The notes below the pieces were generated by a model. It was not told the DNA's origin, did no database searches, and was given only the letters and a program-made list of their open reading frames with translations. The translations under genes were made by a program, and so were the position numbers. From positions 298,748-362,747 of the forward strand of contig NZ_VSEY01000007.1 of the NCBI RefSeq assembly GCF_008086045.1: 64,000 nucleotides of DNA. The letters are read 5' to 3'. The stretch comes from Nonomuraea sp. PA05 (GTDB taxonomy: Bacteria; Actinomycetota; Actinomycetes; Streptosporangiales; Streptosporangiaceae). Positions 8,737 to 17,600 of this stretch are shown here, in pieces; position 1 is the first letter of the stretch, and every line of letters starts with the position of its first letter.

Positions 8737-10710
8737 CTACTCCGGCGGCACGAACGTCGCGCAGAAGCCCTCGAAGAAGTCGTAGTCCTTCTTCCAGTGG
8801 CTGCTGAGCGTGTGCCAGTAGATGGCGTACGTCTTGCCGTTCTCGGCGACGAAGCCCCGGTAGCGGATGCGGCTCTTACCGGTGTTGGTGGGCCAGTAGA
8901 AGTCCCAGTCGGCGGCGGCCTCGCGGTAGTCGGCCTCCTTGATGTCGATCTTCTTGTAGCCGCCGTACTTGTCCTTGAGGCTGGGCTCCAGCTTCTTCCA
9001 GCCCTTCAGCGGGTCCTTGCCCAGCTTGGGCATCTCCTCGACGCGCACGTGCGCGTTGGGCGCCCCGCCCGGGCCCTTGAACTCGACCCAGCGGCCACCG
9101 CGCTGCCACTCGTCCCAGCCCTTGGGCAGGCCGATCTTGAAGCCGAGCTTGTCGGAGTGGTACTTCCAACCGGACGGCAACGGGTCCTTCTTGGTCTCCT
9201 CCGGCTTCGCGGTGGGTTCAGCGGTTGGCCCGGAGGAGGGCTCCGAGGAGGGCTCCGAGGAGGGCTCCGAGGTGGGTGAGGCGCTCGGTGGCGTCGTCGC
9301 CGGGGAGGCGGACGCGCTCGGCGGCGACTGGGACGGGCTCGCCGTGACGCCCGCCGCCCGCGCGCCGGCGCGCTGCGTCGTCTCGTCGGCGGGGGCCGAG
9401 TTCAGGCCGAGGTAGCCGCCCACGACCGCCACCAGCAGGACGGCCACGGCCGCCGCGATGACGATGGTGGGCCTGTTCTGGTGCTCCGGCTTCTTGCCCG
9501 CGTCCAGCGTGGACTCGGCGGGCGGCGTCGGCGGCGTCACCGTCGGCGTCTGGGGGATGCGGGCGCCGGTCTCCGGCATGGACTCCTGGGCGGAGGCGGC
9601 GAGGAGGTTCGGGTCGGTCGGGGTGTCGTCCTCGACCGGCTCGTAGGGCCGCCTGGCCTTGGCGACGCCGGGACGCTTCGGCCTGGCGGGAGGCGCGGCG
9701 GCGGGCGGCGCGGCCGACTGTGCCGCCGACTGTGCCGCCGACTGTGCTGCCGATGGTGCCGCCGGTGGTGCGGCGGGGCGCCTCGGCTCGGCCTGGGCCG
9801 GCACGTGCAGCTCCTGCGCGGCGGGGAACTGCTTGGTGGGCGGCGAGACCGACGGCCCGGTCGCGCCGGTGTCCGGCTCGGCGGCGATCATGTCGCGCAG
9901 CGCCCGGCGCAGCATGCGCTTGCTCTCCTCGTACGACAGGCGCTGCACCGGCTCCTTGACCAGCAGCCCGCTGATCACGTCGGCGAGCGGGCCCGCGTGC
10001 GTGGCCGGGTCGGGCTCGTCGGTGAGGACGGCGTGCATGGTCGCCAGCGCCATCCCGCGCTCGTGCGGGGAGCGGCCCTCCACCGCCGTGTAGAGCGTGG
10101 CGCCCAGCGACCACAGGTCGGACTCGCGCCGCGCCGGCAGCCCCTTGAGCCGCTCGGGCGCGATGAACGCCGGAGTGCCCGCCAGGCCCGTCACGGTGAG
10201 CTGCGTCTCGGTCTCCAGCGTGGCGATGCCGAAGTCGGTGAGCACGACGCGGCCGTCGTCGGCCAGGAGCACGTTCTCGGGCTTGACGTCACGGTGCAGC
10301 ACGCCCGCCTCGTGGGCGCGGTGCAGCGCGTCCAGGACGGCCAGGCCGATCTCGGCCACCCGCTTGGGCGGCAGCGGCCCGTCCTGCTTGATCACGGCGC
10401 CCAGCGACCGCGACTGGACGAGCTGCATGACGATCCAGGGACGATCGTCCTCCTCGATCACGTCGTGCACGACGATCACGTTCGGATGCTCGAACCTCGC
10501 CGCCGCTCTCGCCTCGCGCATCGTGCGCCGGTTCAGCAGCTGCACCTCTTCGCCCAGGGCGGCGGCGTACCTGACCTCCTTGACCGCGACCGTGCGGTCC
10601 AGGAGCTCGTCGTAGGCGCGCCAGACGATGCCCATCCCGCCCCTGCCGATGGGTTCCTGCAGCTGGTAGCGGCCGGCGATGCGGCGTCCGTCCTGCTTGC
10701 GATCCGACAT
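8737..10710 (-). CDS. Receptor-type Ser/Thr protein kinase with extracytoplasmic domain (A)
   Basis: 657 residues from ATG 10710, preceded by GAGGAGGG; a GTG at 10752 lacks a ribosome-binding site. Kinase domain about 12-270 (GRGGMGIVW, VAVKEV, HRDVKPEN, DFG), then a disordered region containing AAQS repeats (from 9718-9760) and later EPSS repeats (9235-9270), a transmembrane helix at about 422-446, and an extracytoplasmic domain starting at GWKYH that matches the domain of kinase B. It is the first gene of the six-gene minus-strand series. Low-complexity linkers on both sides of the membrane are typical of actinobacterial PASTA-less sensor kinases. Confidence 0.94.
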   Translation of the reverse strand: MSDRKQDGRRIAGRYQLQEPIGRGGMGIVWRAYDELLDRTVAVKEVRYAAALGEEVQLLNRRTMREARAAARFEHPNVIVVHDVIEEDDRPWIVMQLVQSRSLGAVIKQDGPLPPKRVAEIGLAVLDALHRAHEAGVLHRDVKPENVLLADDGRVVLTDFGIATLETETQLTVTGLAGTPAFIAPERLKGLPARRESDLWSLGATLYTAVEGRSPHERGMALATMHAVLTDEPDPATHAGPLADVISGLLVKEPVQRLSYEESKRMLRRALRDMIAAEPDTGATGPSVSPPTKQFPAAQELHVPAQAEPRRPAAPPAAPSAAQSAAQSAAQSAAPPAAAPPARPKRPGVAKARRPYEPVEDDTPTDPNLLAASAQESMPETGARIPQTPTVTPPTPPAESTLDAGKKPEHQNRPTIVIAAAVAVLLVAVVGGYLGLNSAPADETTQRAGARAAGVTASPSQSPPSASASPATTPPSASPTSEPSSEPSSEPSSGPTAEPTAKPEETKKDPLPSGWKYHSDKLGFKIGLPKGWDEWQRGGRWVEFKGPGGAPNAHVRVEEMPKLGKDPLKGWKKLEPSLKDKYGGYKKIDIKEADYREAAADWDFYWPTNTGKSRIRYRGFVAENGKTYAIYWHTLSSHWKKDYDFFEGFCATFVPPE

Positions 10711-10831
10711 CAACGGCCTCAAACCCTCCTCTAGGCCAAGAAATACTCTCACGGGCAGGGATCAACGGCGACTTGCCGGAAGGGCAGTCCGGCATGTGAG
10801 AAGCGCCGCCCAGCAGGTGGAGGCGGGGGTG

Positions 10832-10837
10832 TAGGGT
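10832..10837 (+). promoter_or_regulatory. Candidate -10 box (TAGGGT) for a leaderless leader transcript
   Basis: TAGGGT fits the actinobacterial TANNNT -10 pattern and ends 6 nt before the ATG at 10844. Transcription would therefore start at or next to the A of that ATG. No convincing -35 element is visible. Confidence 0.45.
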
Positions 10838-10843
10838 CTATAT

Positions 10844-10903
10844 ATGACTTGTCGTCGCTACGCGTTTACCGAGCCGGCTCCGGGAGAGCCGGTCGTCAGC
10901 TAG
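10844..10903 (+). CDS. Short leader ORF (19 aa) before chorismate mutase fusion
   Basis: ATG...TAG encoding MTCRRYAFTEPAPGEPVVS. It contains closely spaced Tyr and Phe codons (TAC GCG TTT), the end products of the chorismate mutase branch, just before a perfect hairpin (CCGGCTC/GAGCCGG, 10874-10892) lying inside the ORF. No ribosome-binding site is visible, but a -10-like box 6 nt upstream suggests a leaderless message. Its position between a promoter-like element and an intrinsic terminator suggests a regulatory leader peptide. Translation is inferred. Confidence 0.5.
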   Translation: MTCRRYAFTEPAPGEPVVS

Positions 10904-10924
10904 CGACCACCTGGAGTCGGCACG

Positions 10925-10957
10925 AGGCAGAGACAACCGTCTCTGCCTTTTTCGTTT
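10925..10957 (+). terminator. Intrinsic terminator, probable attenuator before the chorismate mutase gene
   Basis: A perfect stem GGCAGAGAC/GTCTCTGCC (10926-10934 and 10939-10947, loop AACC) is followed by TTTTTCGTTTT. It lies between the leader ORF and the ATG at 10996 on the same strand, so it would stop leader transcription unless read-through is allowed. Upstream, CCGGCTCCGGG (10874-10884) can pair with GAGCCGG (10886-10892) or with CCTGGAGTCGG (10910-10920), a possible switching element. An unconditional terminator of an upstream short RNA is the alternative. Confidence 0.75.
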
Positions 10958-10995
10958 TCCGCCGGCTCCGGAGGCCGGCCGAGTGGGGAGTCGGG

Positions 10996-11853
10996 ATGTC
11001 ATCGATCTTGGAACGGCACGCGGTCGCCGTGGGCGGCCTCCTCGTGGGCGCGGGGCCCGCCGTGGTGATCGGCGACCGGGTGAGCCTGCGCGCGGACCCG
11101 CACGCGGATCCGCGGGCGGGGTTGCGGGCGGGGGTCACGCTCGCGGAGCCGGCCACGGCGGCCGACCTGCCCGCCATCGCCGAGCACGCGGCGGCCGTGG
11201 TGGTGGGCGCGTCGTGGACGCGTGACATCCCCCTCGTGCGCGCCGCCGCCGGGCTCGGGCTGCCCGTCGTCGTGGAGCGGAGGGCCGGCGCCTCCATGGA
11301 GGAGTGGCTGGGGCTGGCCGCCTACTGCGCGGGCGAGGGCGACGGCCGGGTGATCCTCTGCGAGGCAGGCAGCCGCCCCGACCTGGCGCTCGTGCGGGCC
11401 GCGCGGGCCGCGTCAGGGCGTCCCGCGCTGGTGGACGTCTCGGCCGACATCGGCCTGTCGGCCGCCGCCGTCGCCGCGGGCGCCGACGGCCTGATCATCG
11501 GCACGGGGACGTCGTCCGGCGCGGAACGGCGGGTCGCCGAGGAGTCCGTGACCGTCGTCGGCGCGCTGCTGCGCGACGAGACGCCCGGTACGCTGCCCGA
11601 GTGCAGGCAGGCGATCGACCGGGTCGACGCCGCCCTCGCCACGCTGCTGGAGCGGCGCGCCGAGCTGGCCGGCATCGTGCAGCGGCTCAAGCCCGTGGGC
11701 GGGTTCGCCGGGCGCGACCTGGGCAGGGAGCGCGACGTGGTGGCCAGGATGGCCGTGCGGGCGCCCGCGCTGGGCGAGTCGCGGCTGTCGGCCATCATGA
11801 ACGCCGTCATCGAGGCGGGGCTGCACCTTGCGGAGGAGCGTTCTGGCCGGTGA
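10996..11853 (+). CDS. Degenerate DAHP-synthase-like domain fused to AroQ chorismate mutase
   Basis: 285 residues, ATG preceded by GGGGAG. Residues ~10-190 resemble a type I-beta DAHP synthase barrel (LPVVVERR, ASMEEWL, VILCEAG, AGADGLII), but key catalytic motifs are altered: KRG is ERR (94-96), the RG after CE is AG (124-125), and DPSH is DVSA (147-150). Residues ~197-285 are an AroQ chorismate mutase with the E. coli-type active-site set at matching spacing: R204, R221, K232, D241, R244, E245. It should convert chorismate to prephenate, while the barrel is probably inactive as DAHP synthase and may serve regulation or assembly. The 3' end overlaps the convergent SGNH gene by 47 bp. Confidence 0.85.
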   Translation: MSSILERHAVAVGGLLVGAGPAVVIGDRVSLRADPHADPRAGLRAGVTLAEPATAADLPAIAEHAAAVVVGASWTRDIPLVRAAAGLGLPVVVERRAGASMEEWLGLAAYCAGEGDGRVILCEAGSRPDLALVRAARAASGRPALVDVSADIGLSAAAVAAGADGLIIGTGTSSGAERRVAEESVTVVGALLRDETPGTLPECRQAIDRVDAALATLLERRAELAGIVQRLKPVGGFAGRDLGRERDVVARMAVRAPALGESRLSAIMNAVIEAGLHLAEERSGR

Positions 11854-13018
11854 CCAGGACGTTGTTCATCGGCCTGCCGGGGCCCGCGGCGATCTGCTTG
11901 GTGATCAGCTCGGCGAAGCGGCGGTACCCGTCACCCGTCGGATGGTAGCTGCGCGCGTTGACCCGCAGCGCGTCCATGTCCAGGGCCAGCCCGTTCAGGA
12001 ACGGGCGCGGGCGGCCCACCTCGTGTCCGGTGAAGGCCTCGTAGGCGTCTACGTACTCGGCGCTCCCCGGCGCCCCGAAGGCCGCGATGGCCCGGTCGAA
12101 GTCCGCGACCACGGCGCCCACCGTGTCGTTGAGCCGCCGCGTCACGGTGTTCAGCCAGCGCTGGTCCGCCACGGTCAGGTTGTCGACGCCGCCCACCGGC
12201 TCCGCCGGGAACGGGCGCGGGTAGCCGAGCACGATGACGCGCGCTCCCGGCGCGCGCACGCGCACCTCCTTGAGCACCCTCAGCATGCTCGTGCGCAGCT
12301 CCTCGATGCGCCGGTTGACCGCCGCGTCCTGGTCGACGCAGGCGGACGACCACGGGATCTTCACGATGCAGCCCGTCAGCACCCTGGTGAAGCCGGCGTC
12401 GTTGCCGCCGATGCTCAGCGTCACCAGGCTCGTCGCCGCGCTCACGCGGGTGATTTGGGGCTGATGGCCGTACTGGCCTGACAGGAGCTGGCGGGTGGTG
12501 GCGCCGCTGCAGGCGTAGAACGCGGTCCCGCCGCCGAAGCGGTAGGCCCGGGCGACGAGCGGCACGTACGAGCCCTCCGAGCGGTGGCAGCGGTCGGCCC
12601 CGTCGTTGACCGGCGGCTGATCCAGCTCCCAGACGCCCTCGCCGGAGGAGTAGGAGTCGCCGAGCGCCACGTACGTGCCGCTCTGGGCCACCTGGACGGC
12701 CGTCAGCCTGGTCACCCGCGGTAACTCGCCCCGGGGCGCGGCGGCGGTGGGGCAGCCCGCGTCCAGCACGGCGCAGGCCAGCTTGGGGTAGAGGTCCAGC
12801 GGCAGGCACGCCACGGCCAGCGCGACGCCGATCGCGGCCGCGGCCGCCGCCCGGACGATCCGCCGCCTCGGAGCGTCTCGCGCGGCGTCGTCCCGCGCGA
12901 GGTCGTCCCGCGCGGCCTCGTCCCGTGCGGGTTCACCGCGTGCGACCTCGTCCCGTGCGGGTTCACCCCGTGCGGCCTCGTTCAGCACCGCCGCATCCCG
13001 TGTGACCTCGTCCAGCAC
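11807..13018 (-). CDS. SGNH/GDSL-type hydrolase (lipase/esterase family), membrane-anchored
   Basis: 403 residues. The N-terminal ~50 residues are charged repeats (ARGEPARDE-like units), followed by RRRIVR and a hydrophobic helix (about 54-72), suggesting a signal anchor. The catalytic domain then shows block I GDSYSSGEG, block III GGND and the C-terminal SYHPTGDG with Asp-X-X-His-type spacing, as in Streptomyces SGNH esterases. Four or more Cys residues probably form disulfides outside the cell. The GTG at 13018 has a GGGGAGG only 2 nt away, so an in-frame start further in cannot be excluded. The substrate is unknown. Confidence 0.85.
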   Translation of the reverse strand: MLDEVTRDAAVLNEAARGEPARDEVARGEPARDEAARDDLARDDAARDAPRRRIVRAAAAAAIGVALAVACLPLDLYPKLACAVLDAGCPTAAAPRGELPRVTRLTAVQVAQSGTYVALGDSYSSGEGVWELDQPPVNDGADRCHRSEGSYVPLVARAYRFGGGTAFYACSGATTRQLLSGQYGHQPQITRVSAATSLVTLSIGGNDAGFTRVLTGCIVKIPWSSACVDQDAAVNRRIEELRTSMLRVLKEVRVRAPGARVIVLGYPRPFPAEPVGGVDNLTVADQRWLNTVTRRLNDTVGAVVADFDRAIAAFGAPGSAEYVDAYEAFTGHEVGRPRPFLNGLALDMDALRVNARSYHPTGDGYRRFAELITKQIAAGPGRPMNNVLVTGQNAPPQGAAPPR

Positions 13019-13115
13019 GACCTCCCCGAGCGGTGACTCCTCTGCTGCGCCATCGAGACTACCCAGCGGGGGCGTCCGCGCGGAGCTGTCGCGGGCGTGC
13101 GGAAAGGGGTCCTGT

Positions 13116-14453
13116 TCAGGCGCGGCGGCGGCGGACGGCGTACCAGCCGAGCGCGATGCCGGCCACGAGCAGCGGGATGAGGAAGAACGCCACCCGCTGG
13201 TCCTGGTCGGCGAACGGCATGAGCAGCACCACCAGCGCCAGGAACGCCAGGGTGAGCCAGTTGGTCCAGGGCGTGCCCGGCATCGGGAAGGCCGAGCGGT
13301 GGCCGGTGCGGCGCAGCCGGGCCTGGCAGTGCACCAGCACCCCCCACGTCGTGATCACGCCCAGGGAGGCCACGGCGGTGGCGATGTTGAAGGCGCGTTC
13401 CGGCAGGAAGTAGAACAGGGCCACTCCCGCCAGGAACATGGCCGCGGTGAACACGATGCCGCCGACGGGCACGTGCCGGCCGCTGAGCGCGCCGGCGAAG
13501 CGGGGGGCCTCCTGCTTCATCGCCATCGAGCGCAGGATGCGGCCCGTGGCGTACAGGCCGGAGTTGCAGGACGACAGCGCGGCGGTGATCACGACGAGGT
13601 TCATGGCGTCGGCCGCCCACGGGACGCCCAGCCCGGAGAAGACCGTCACGAACGGGGAGGTGCCCGCGCTGTAGGCGGTCCACGGCAGGACCATGGCCAG
13701 CAGCGTCACCGAGCCCACGTAGAAGATCGCGATGCGCCAGACGACGCCGTTGATGGCCTTCGGCATGACCTCGTGCGGCCTGGCCGTCTCGCCCGCCGTG
13801 ATGCCGACCAGCTCGATCGAGGCGTACGCGAAGACCACCGACTGCAGGCTCATCAGCACCAGCGGGAACCCGGTCGGGAAGAACCCGCCGTGGCTGACCA
13901 GGTTGTGCGGCCCCGCCTCGCCGACGGCGAACACCACCAGCACCAGGCCGACGACCAGGAACACCGTGATGGCCACGACCTTCAGCATGGCGAACCAGAA
14001 CTCCAGCTCGCCGAACAGGCGCACCGACAGCAGGTTGACCGTCATGACGAAGGCCAGCGCGATCAGCGCCGTGAGCCACTGGGGGAAGGCGGGGGCCCAG
14101 TAGTTGATGTAGGTGGCGATCGCGGTCAGCTCGGCGACGCCGGTGGCGGCCCAGTTGATCCAGTACATCCAGCCGCTGGCGAAGGCCGCCCACGGGCCGA
14201 TGAACTCACCGGCGTACTCGACGAACGAGCCGGAGACGGGCCGGTAGAGGACCAGCTCGCCGAGCGCCCGCATGACGAAGAACGCGGCCAGCCCGGCGGC
14301 GGCGTAGGAGAGCACCAGGGCGGGCCCCGCGGCGGCCAGCCGGCCGCCCGCGCCGAGGAAGAGGCCGACGCCGATGGCCCCGCCGATGGCGATCATCTGG
14401 ACCTGGCGGTTGCCCAGCGCGTGCGTGTATCCCTCTTCGGTCTGCGTGCGCAC
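13116..14453 (-). CDS. APC-family amino acid permease
   Basis: 445 residues with 12 predicted helices, beginning with the amino-acid transporter signature GGAIGVGLFLGAGG (about 24-37), and carrying ELTAIATYINYW and FAYASIELVGITAGE, typical of the AAT branch (GABA, proline, aromatic or asparagine permeases). It is a secondary proton-coupled importer in the cytoplasmic membrane. GTG start at 14453 with GAGGAG 7 nt upstream. It stands alone, divergent from dnaE. Specificity cannot be read from the sequence. Confidence 0.92.
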   Translation of the reverse strand: MRTQTEEGYTHALGNRQVQMIAIGGAIGVGLFLGAGGRLAAAGPALVLSYAAAGLAAFFVMRALGELVLYRPVSGSFVEYAGEFIGPWAAFASGWMYWINWAATGVAELTAIATYINYWAPAFPQWLTALIALAFVMTVNLLSVRLFGELEFWFAMLKVVAITVFLVVGLVLVVFAVGEAGPHNLVSHGGFFPTGFPLVLMSLQSVVFAYASIELVGITAGETARPHEVMPKAINGVVWRIAIFYVGSVTLLAMVLPWTAYSAGTSPFVTVFSGLGVPWAADAMNLVVITAALSSCNSGLYATGRILRSMAMKQEAPRFAGALSGRHVPVGGIVFTAAMFLAGVALFYFLPERAFNIATAVASLGVITTWGVLVHCQARLRRTGHRSAFPMPGTPWTNWLTLAFLALVVLLMPFADQDQRVAFFLIPLLVAGIALGWYAVRRRRA

Positions 14454-14619
14454 TCCGCGACTCCTCGATCACCCGGCGTGACTTCGAGGATATCGGGGCT
14501 GCTGATCGCGACGGCCCGCGGCGCGCCGGTCCCCGGCGCCGCCGGAGGGGCCCCGGGTTGTCGGCCGGGGCCACTAGAGTCAGATGCCACAACCCATCGA
14601 GACCGGGAGGCGCCGCTCC

Positions 14620-17600
14620 ATGTCGTCCAGCGACTCGTTCGTGCACCTGCATGTTCATACGGAATACTCCATGCTGGACGGGGCCGCCCGCCTCAAGCAG
14701 ATGTTCAAGCAGGTCGGCGACCTGGGGATGCCCGCGATCGCGATCACCGACCACGGCAACATGCACGGCGCCTACGACTTCTACAAGCAGGCCACCGGCG
14801 CCGAGATCAAGCCGATCATCGGCATCGAGGCCTACGTCGCGCCGGAGTCGCGGCACAACAAGAAGCCGGTGCTGTGGGGCGAGCCGCACCAGAAGCGGGA
14901 CGACGTCTCAGCGGGTGGTTACTACACCCACATGACGATCTGGGCGCGCAACAAGACGGGCCTGCACAACCTCATGCGGCTGTCCTCGCGCGCCTACACC
15001 GAGGGCTTCGTGCGCAAGTGGGCGCGGATGGACGCCGACATCCTCGCCGAGCACGCCGACGGCCTGATCGCGACGACCGGCTGCCCGTCGGGCGAGGTGC
15101 AGACGAGGCTGCGGCTCGGCCAGTACGACGAGGCGGTCAAGGCCGCCGCGAAATATCAGGACATCTTCGGCAAGGAAAACTTCTTCCTGGAGATCATGGA
15201 CCACGGCCTCGACATCGAGCGCCGCGTCCGCGACGGCCTGACCAGGATCAGCAAAGAGCTGAACATCCCGCCGCTGGTGACCAACGACTCGCACTACACC
15301 TACGAGGCCGACGCCTCCTCCCACGACGCCCTCCTGTGCATCCAGACCGGCAAGCAGCTCTCCGACCCCGACCGCTTCCGCTTCGACGGCTCCGGCTACT
15401 ACATCAAGAGCGCCGACGAGATGCGCGCGGTCGACTCCTCCGACCTGTGGGCCGAGGGCTGCCGCAACACGCTGCTGGTGGCCGAGAAGGTCGATCCGGC
15501 CGGGTTCTTCGAGTTCAAGAACCTGATGCCGACCTTCCCCATCCCCGAGGGCATGACGGAGAGCGCGTTCTTCCGCCAGACCGTCTGGGAGGGCATGGAC
15601 CGGCGCTGGCCCGAGGGCTACGACGAGGAGCACCGCCGGCAGGCCGAGTACGAGATCGGCATCATCGAGCAGATGGGCTTCCCGAGCTACTTCCTCGTGG
15701 TCGCCGACTTCATCATGTGGGCCAAGCAGAACGGCATCCCGGTCGGCCCCGGCCGTGGCTCGGCCGCCGGTTCGCTGGTCGCGTACGCGATGGGCATCAC
15801 CGACCTCGACCCGCTCCCGCACGGCCTGATCTTCGAGCGGTTCCTCAACCCCGAGCGCGTCTCCATGCCCGACGTCGACATCGACTTCGACGAGCGCAGG
15901 CGCGGTGACGTGATCCGCTACGTGACCGAGAAGTGGGGCGCCGACAAGGTCGCCATGATCGCCACGTTCGGCACCATCAAGGCGAAGGCCGCCATCAAGG
16001 ACGCGGGCCGCGTCCTGGGCTACCCGTACGCGCTGGGCGACCGCGTCTCCAAGGCGTTCCCGCCCGCCGTCATGGGCAAGGACATCCCGCTGTCGGGCAT
16101 CTTCGACAAGGACCACCCGCGCTACGCCGAGGCGGGCGAGCTGCGCCGCCTCTACGACGAGGACGTCGACGTCAAGGCGACGATGGACCTCGGCAAGGGC
16201 CTGGAGGGCCTGATCAGGCAGACCGGCGTGCACGCCGCCGGCGTGATCATGTCCGCCGAGGTGCTGACCGACCACGTCCCGATCATGCGCCGCGACTCCG
16301 ACGGCGCGATCATCACGCAGTTCGACTACCCGACCTGCGAGACGCTCGGCCTGCTGAAGATGGACTTCCTGGGCCTGCGCAACCTCACCATCATGGACGA
16401 CTGTCTCAAGATGATCGAGTCGACCACGGGTGAGAAGATCGACCTGCTGGCGTTGCCGCTCGACGACCGCAAGTCGTACGAGCTGCTGGGCAGGGGCGAC
16501 ACGCTGGGCGTGTTCCAGCTCGACGGCGGCGGCATGCGCTCGCTGCTGCGCCTGATGCGCCCCGACAACTTCGAGGACATCTCCGCCGCCCTCGCGCTCT
16601 ACCGTCCGGGCCCGATGGGCGCCAACTCGCACACCAACTACGCGCTGCGCAAGAACGGGCAGCAGGACATCACGCCGATCCACCCGGCGCTGGAGGAGCC
16701 GCTCAAGGACATCCTCGACACGACCTACGGCCTGATCATCTATCAGGAGCAGGTCATGGCCATCGCGCAGAAGGTGGCCGGCTTCTCGCTCGGCGCCGCC
16801 GACCTGCTGCGCCGCGCCATGGGCAAGAAGAAGAAGTCGGAGCTGGACAAGCAGTACGCCGGCTTCGAGGGGGGCATGCTGGAGCGGGGCTATCCCGCCG
16901 AGGCCATCAAGGCGTTGTGGGACATCCTGCTGCCGTTCTCCGACTACGCCTTCAACAAGGCGCACACCGCCGCCTACGGCCTCATCGCTTACTGGACCGC
17001 CTACCTCAAGGCCAACTACCCGGCCGCGTACATGGCCGCGCTGCTCTCGTCGGTCAAGGACGACAAGGACAAGTCGGCCCTGTACCTGAACGAGTGCCGC
17101 CGCATGGGCATCAAGGTGTTCCCGCCGGACGTCAACGACTCCGACTTCGACTTCACCCCGCGCGGCACCGACATCCGCTTCGGCCTGTCGGCGGTCCGCA
17201 ACGTCGGCGGCAACGTCGTCGACGGCATCATCTCCGCCCGCAAGGAGAAGGGCCGCTTCGGCGACTTCAAGGACTTCCTGCGCAAGGTGCCGGCCATCGT
17301 CTGCAACAAGCGGGTGATCGAGTCGCTGATCAAGGCGGGCGCGTTCGACTCGCTGGGGCACGTGCGCAAGGGCCTGGTCATGGTGCACGAGCAGGCCGTG
17401 GACGCGATCATCGACATCAAGAAGAACGAGGCCATCGGCCAGGACTCCCTGTTCGGCGCGATCGACGGCGGCGAGGACCAGACCTTCGACGTGCAGATCC
17501 CGGTGGGGGAGTGGGACAAGAACACGCTGCTGCAGTTCGAGCGGGAGATGCTCGGCCTGTACGTGTCCGACCACCCGCTGTTCGGCGTGGAGCACATCCT

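Noticed and set aside
13002..15908. 968-codon plus-strand frame across the permease and dnaE
   Set aside because: Runs across two real genes in other frames and a promoter gap; sequence is low-information Arg/Gly/Ala/His.
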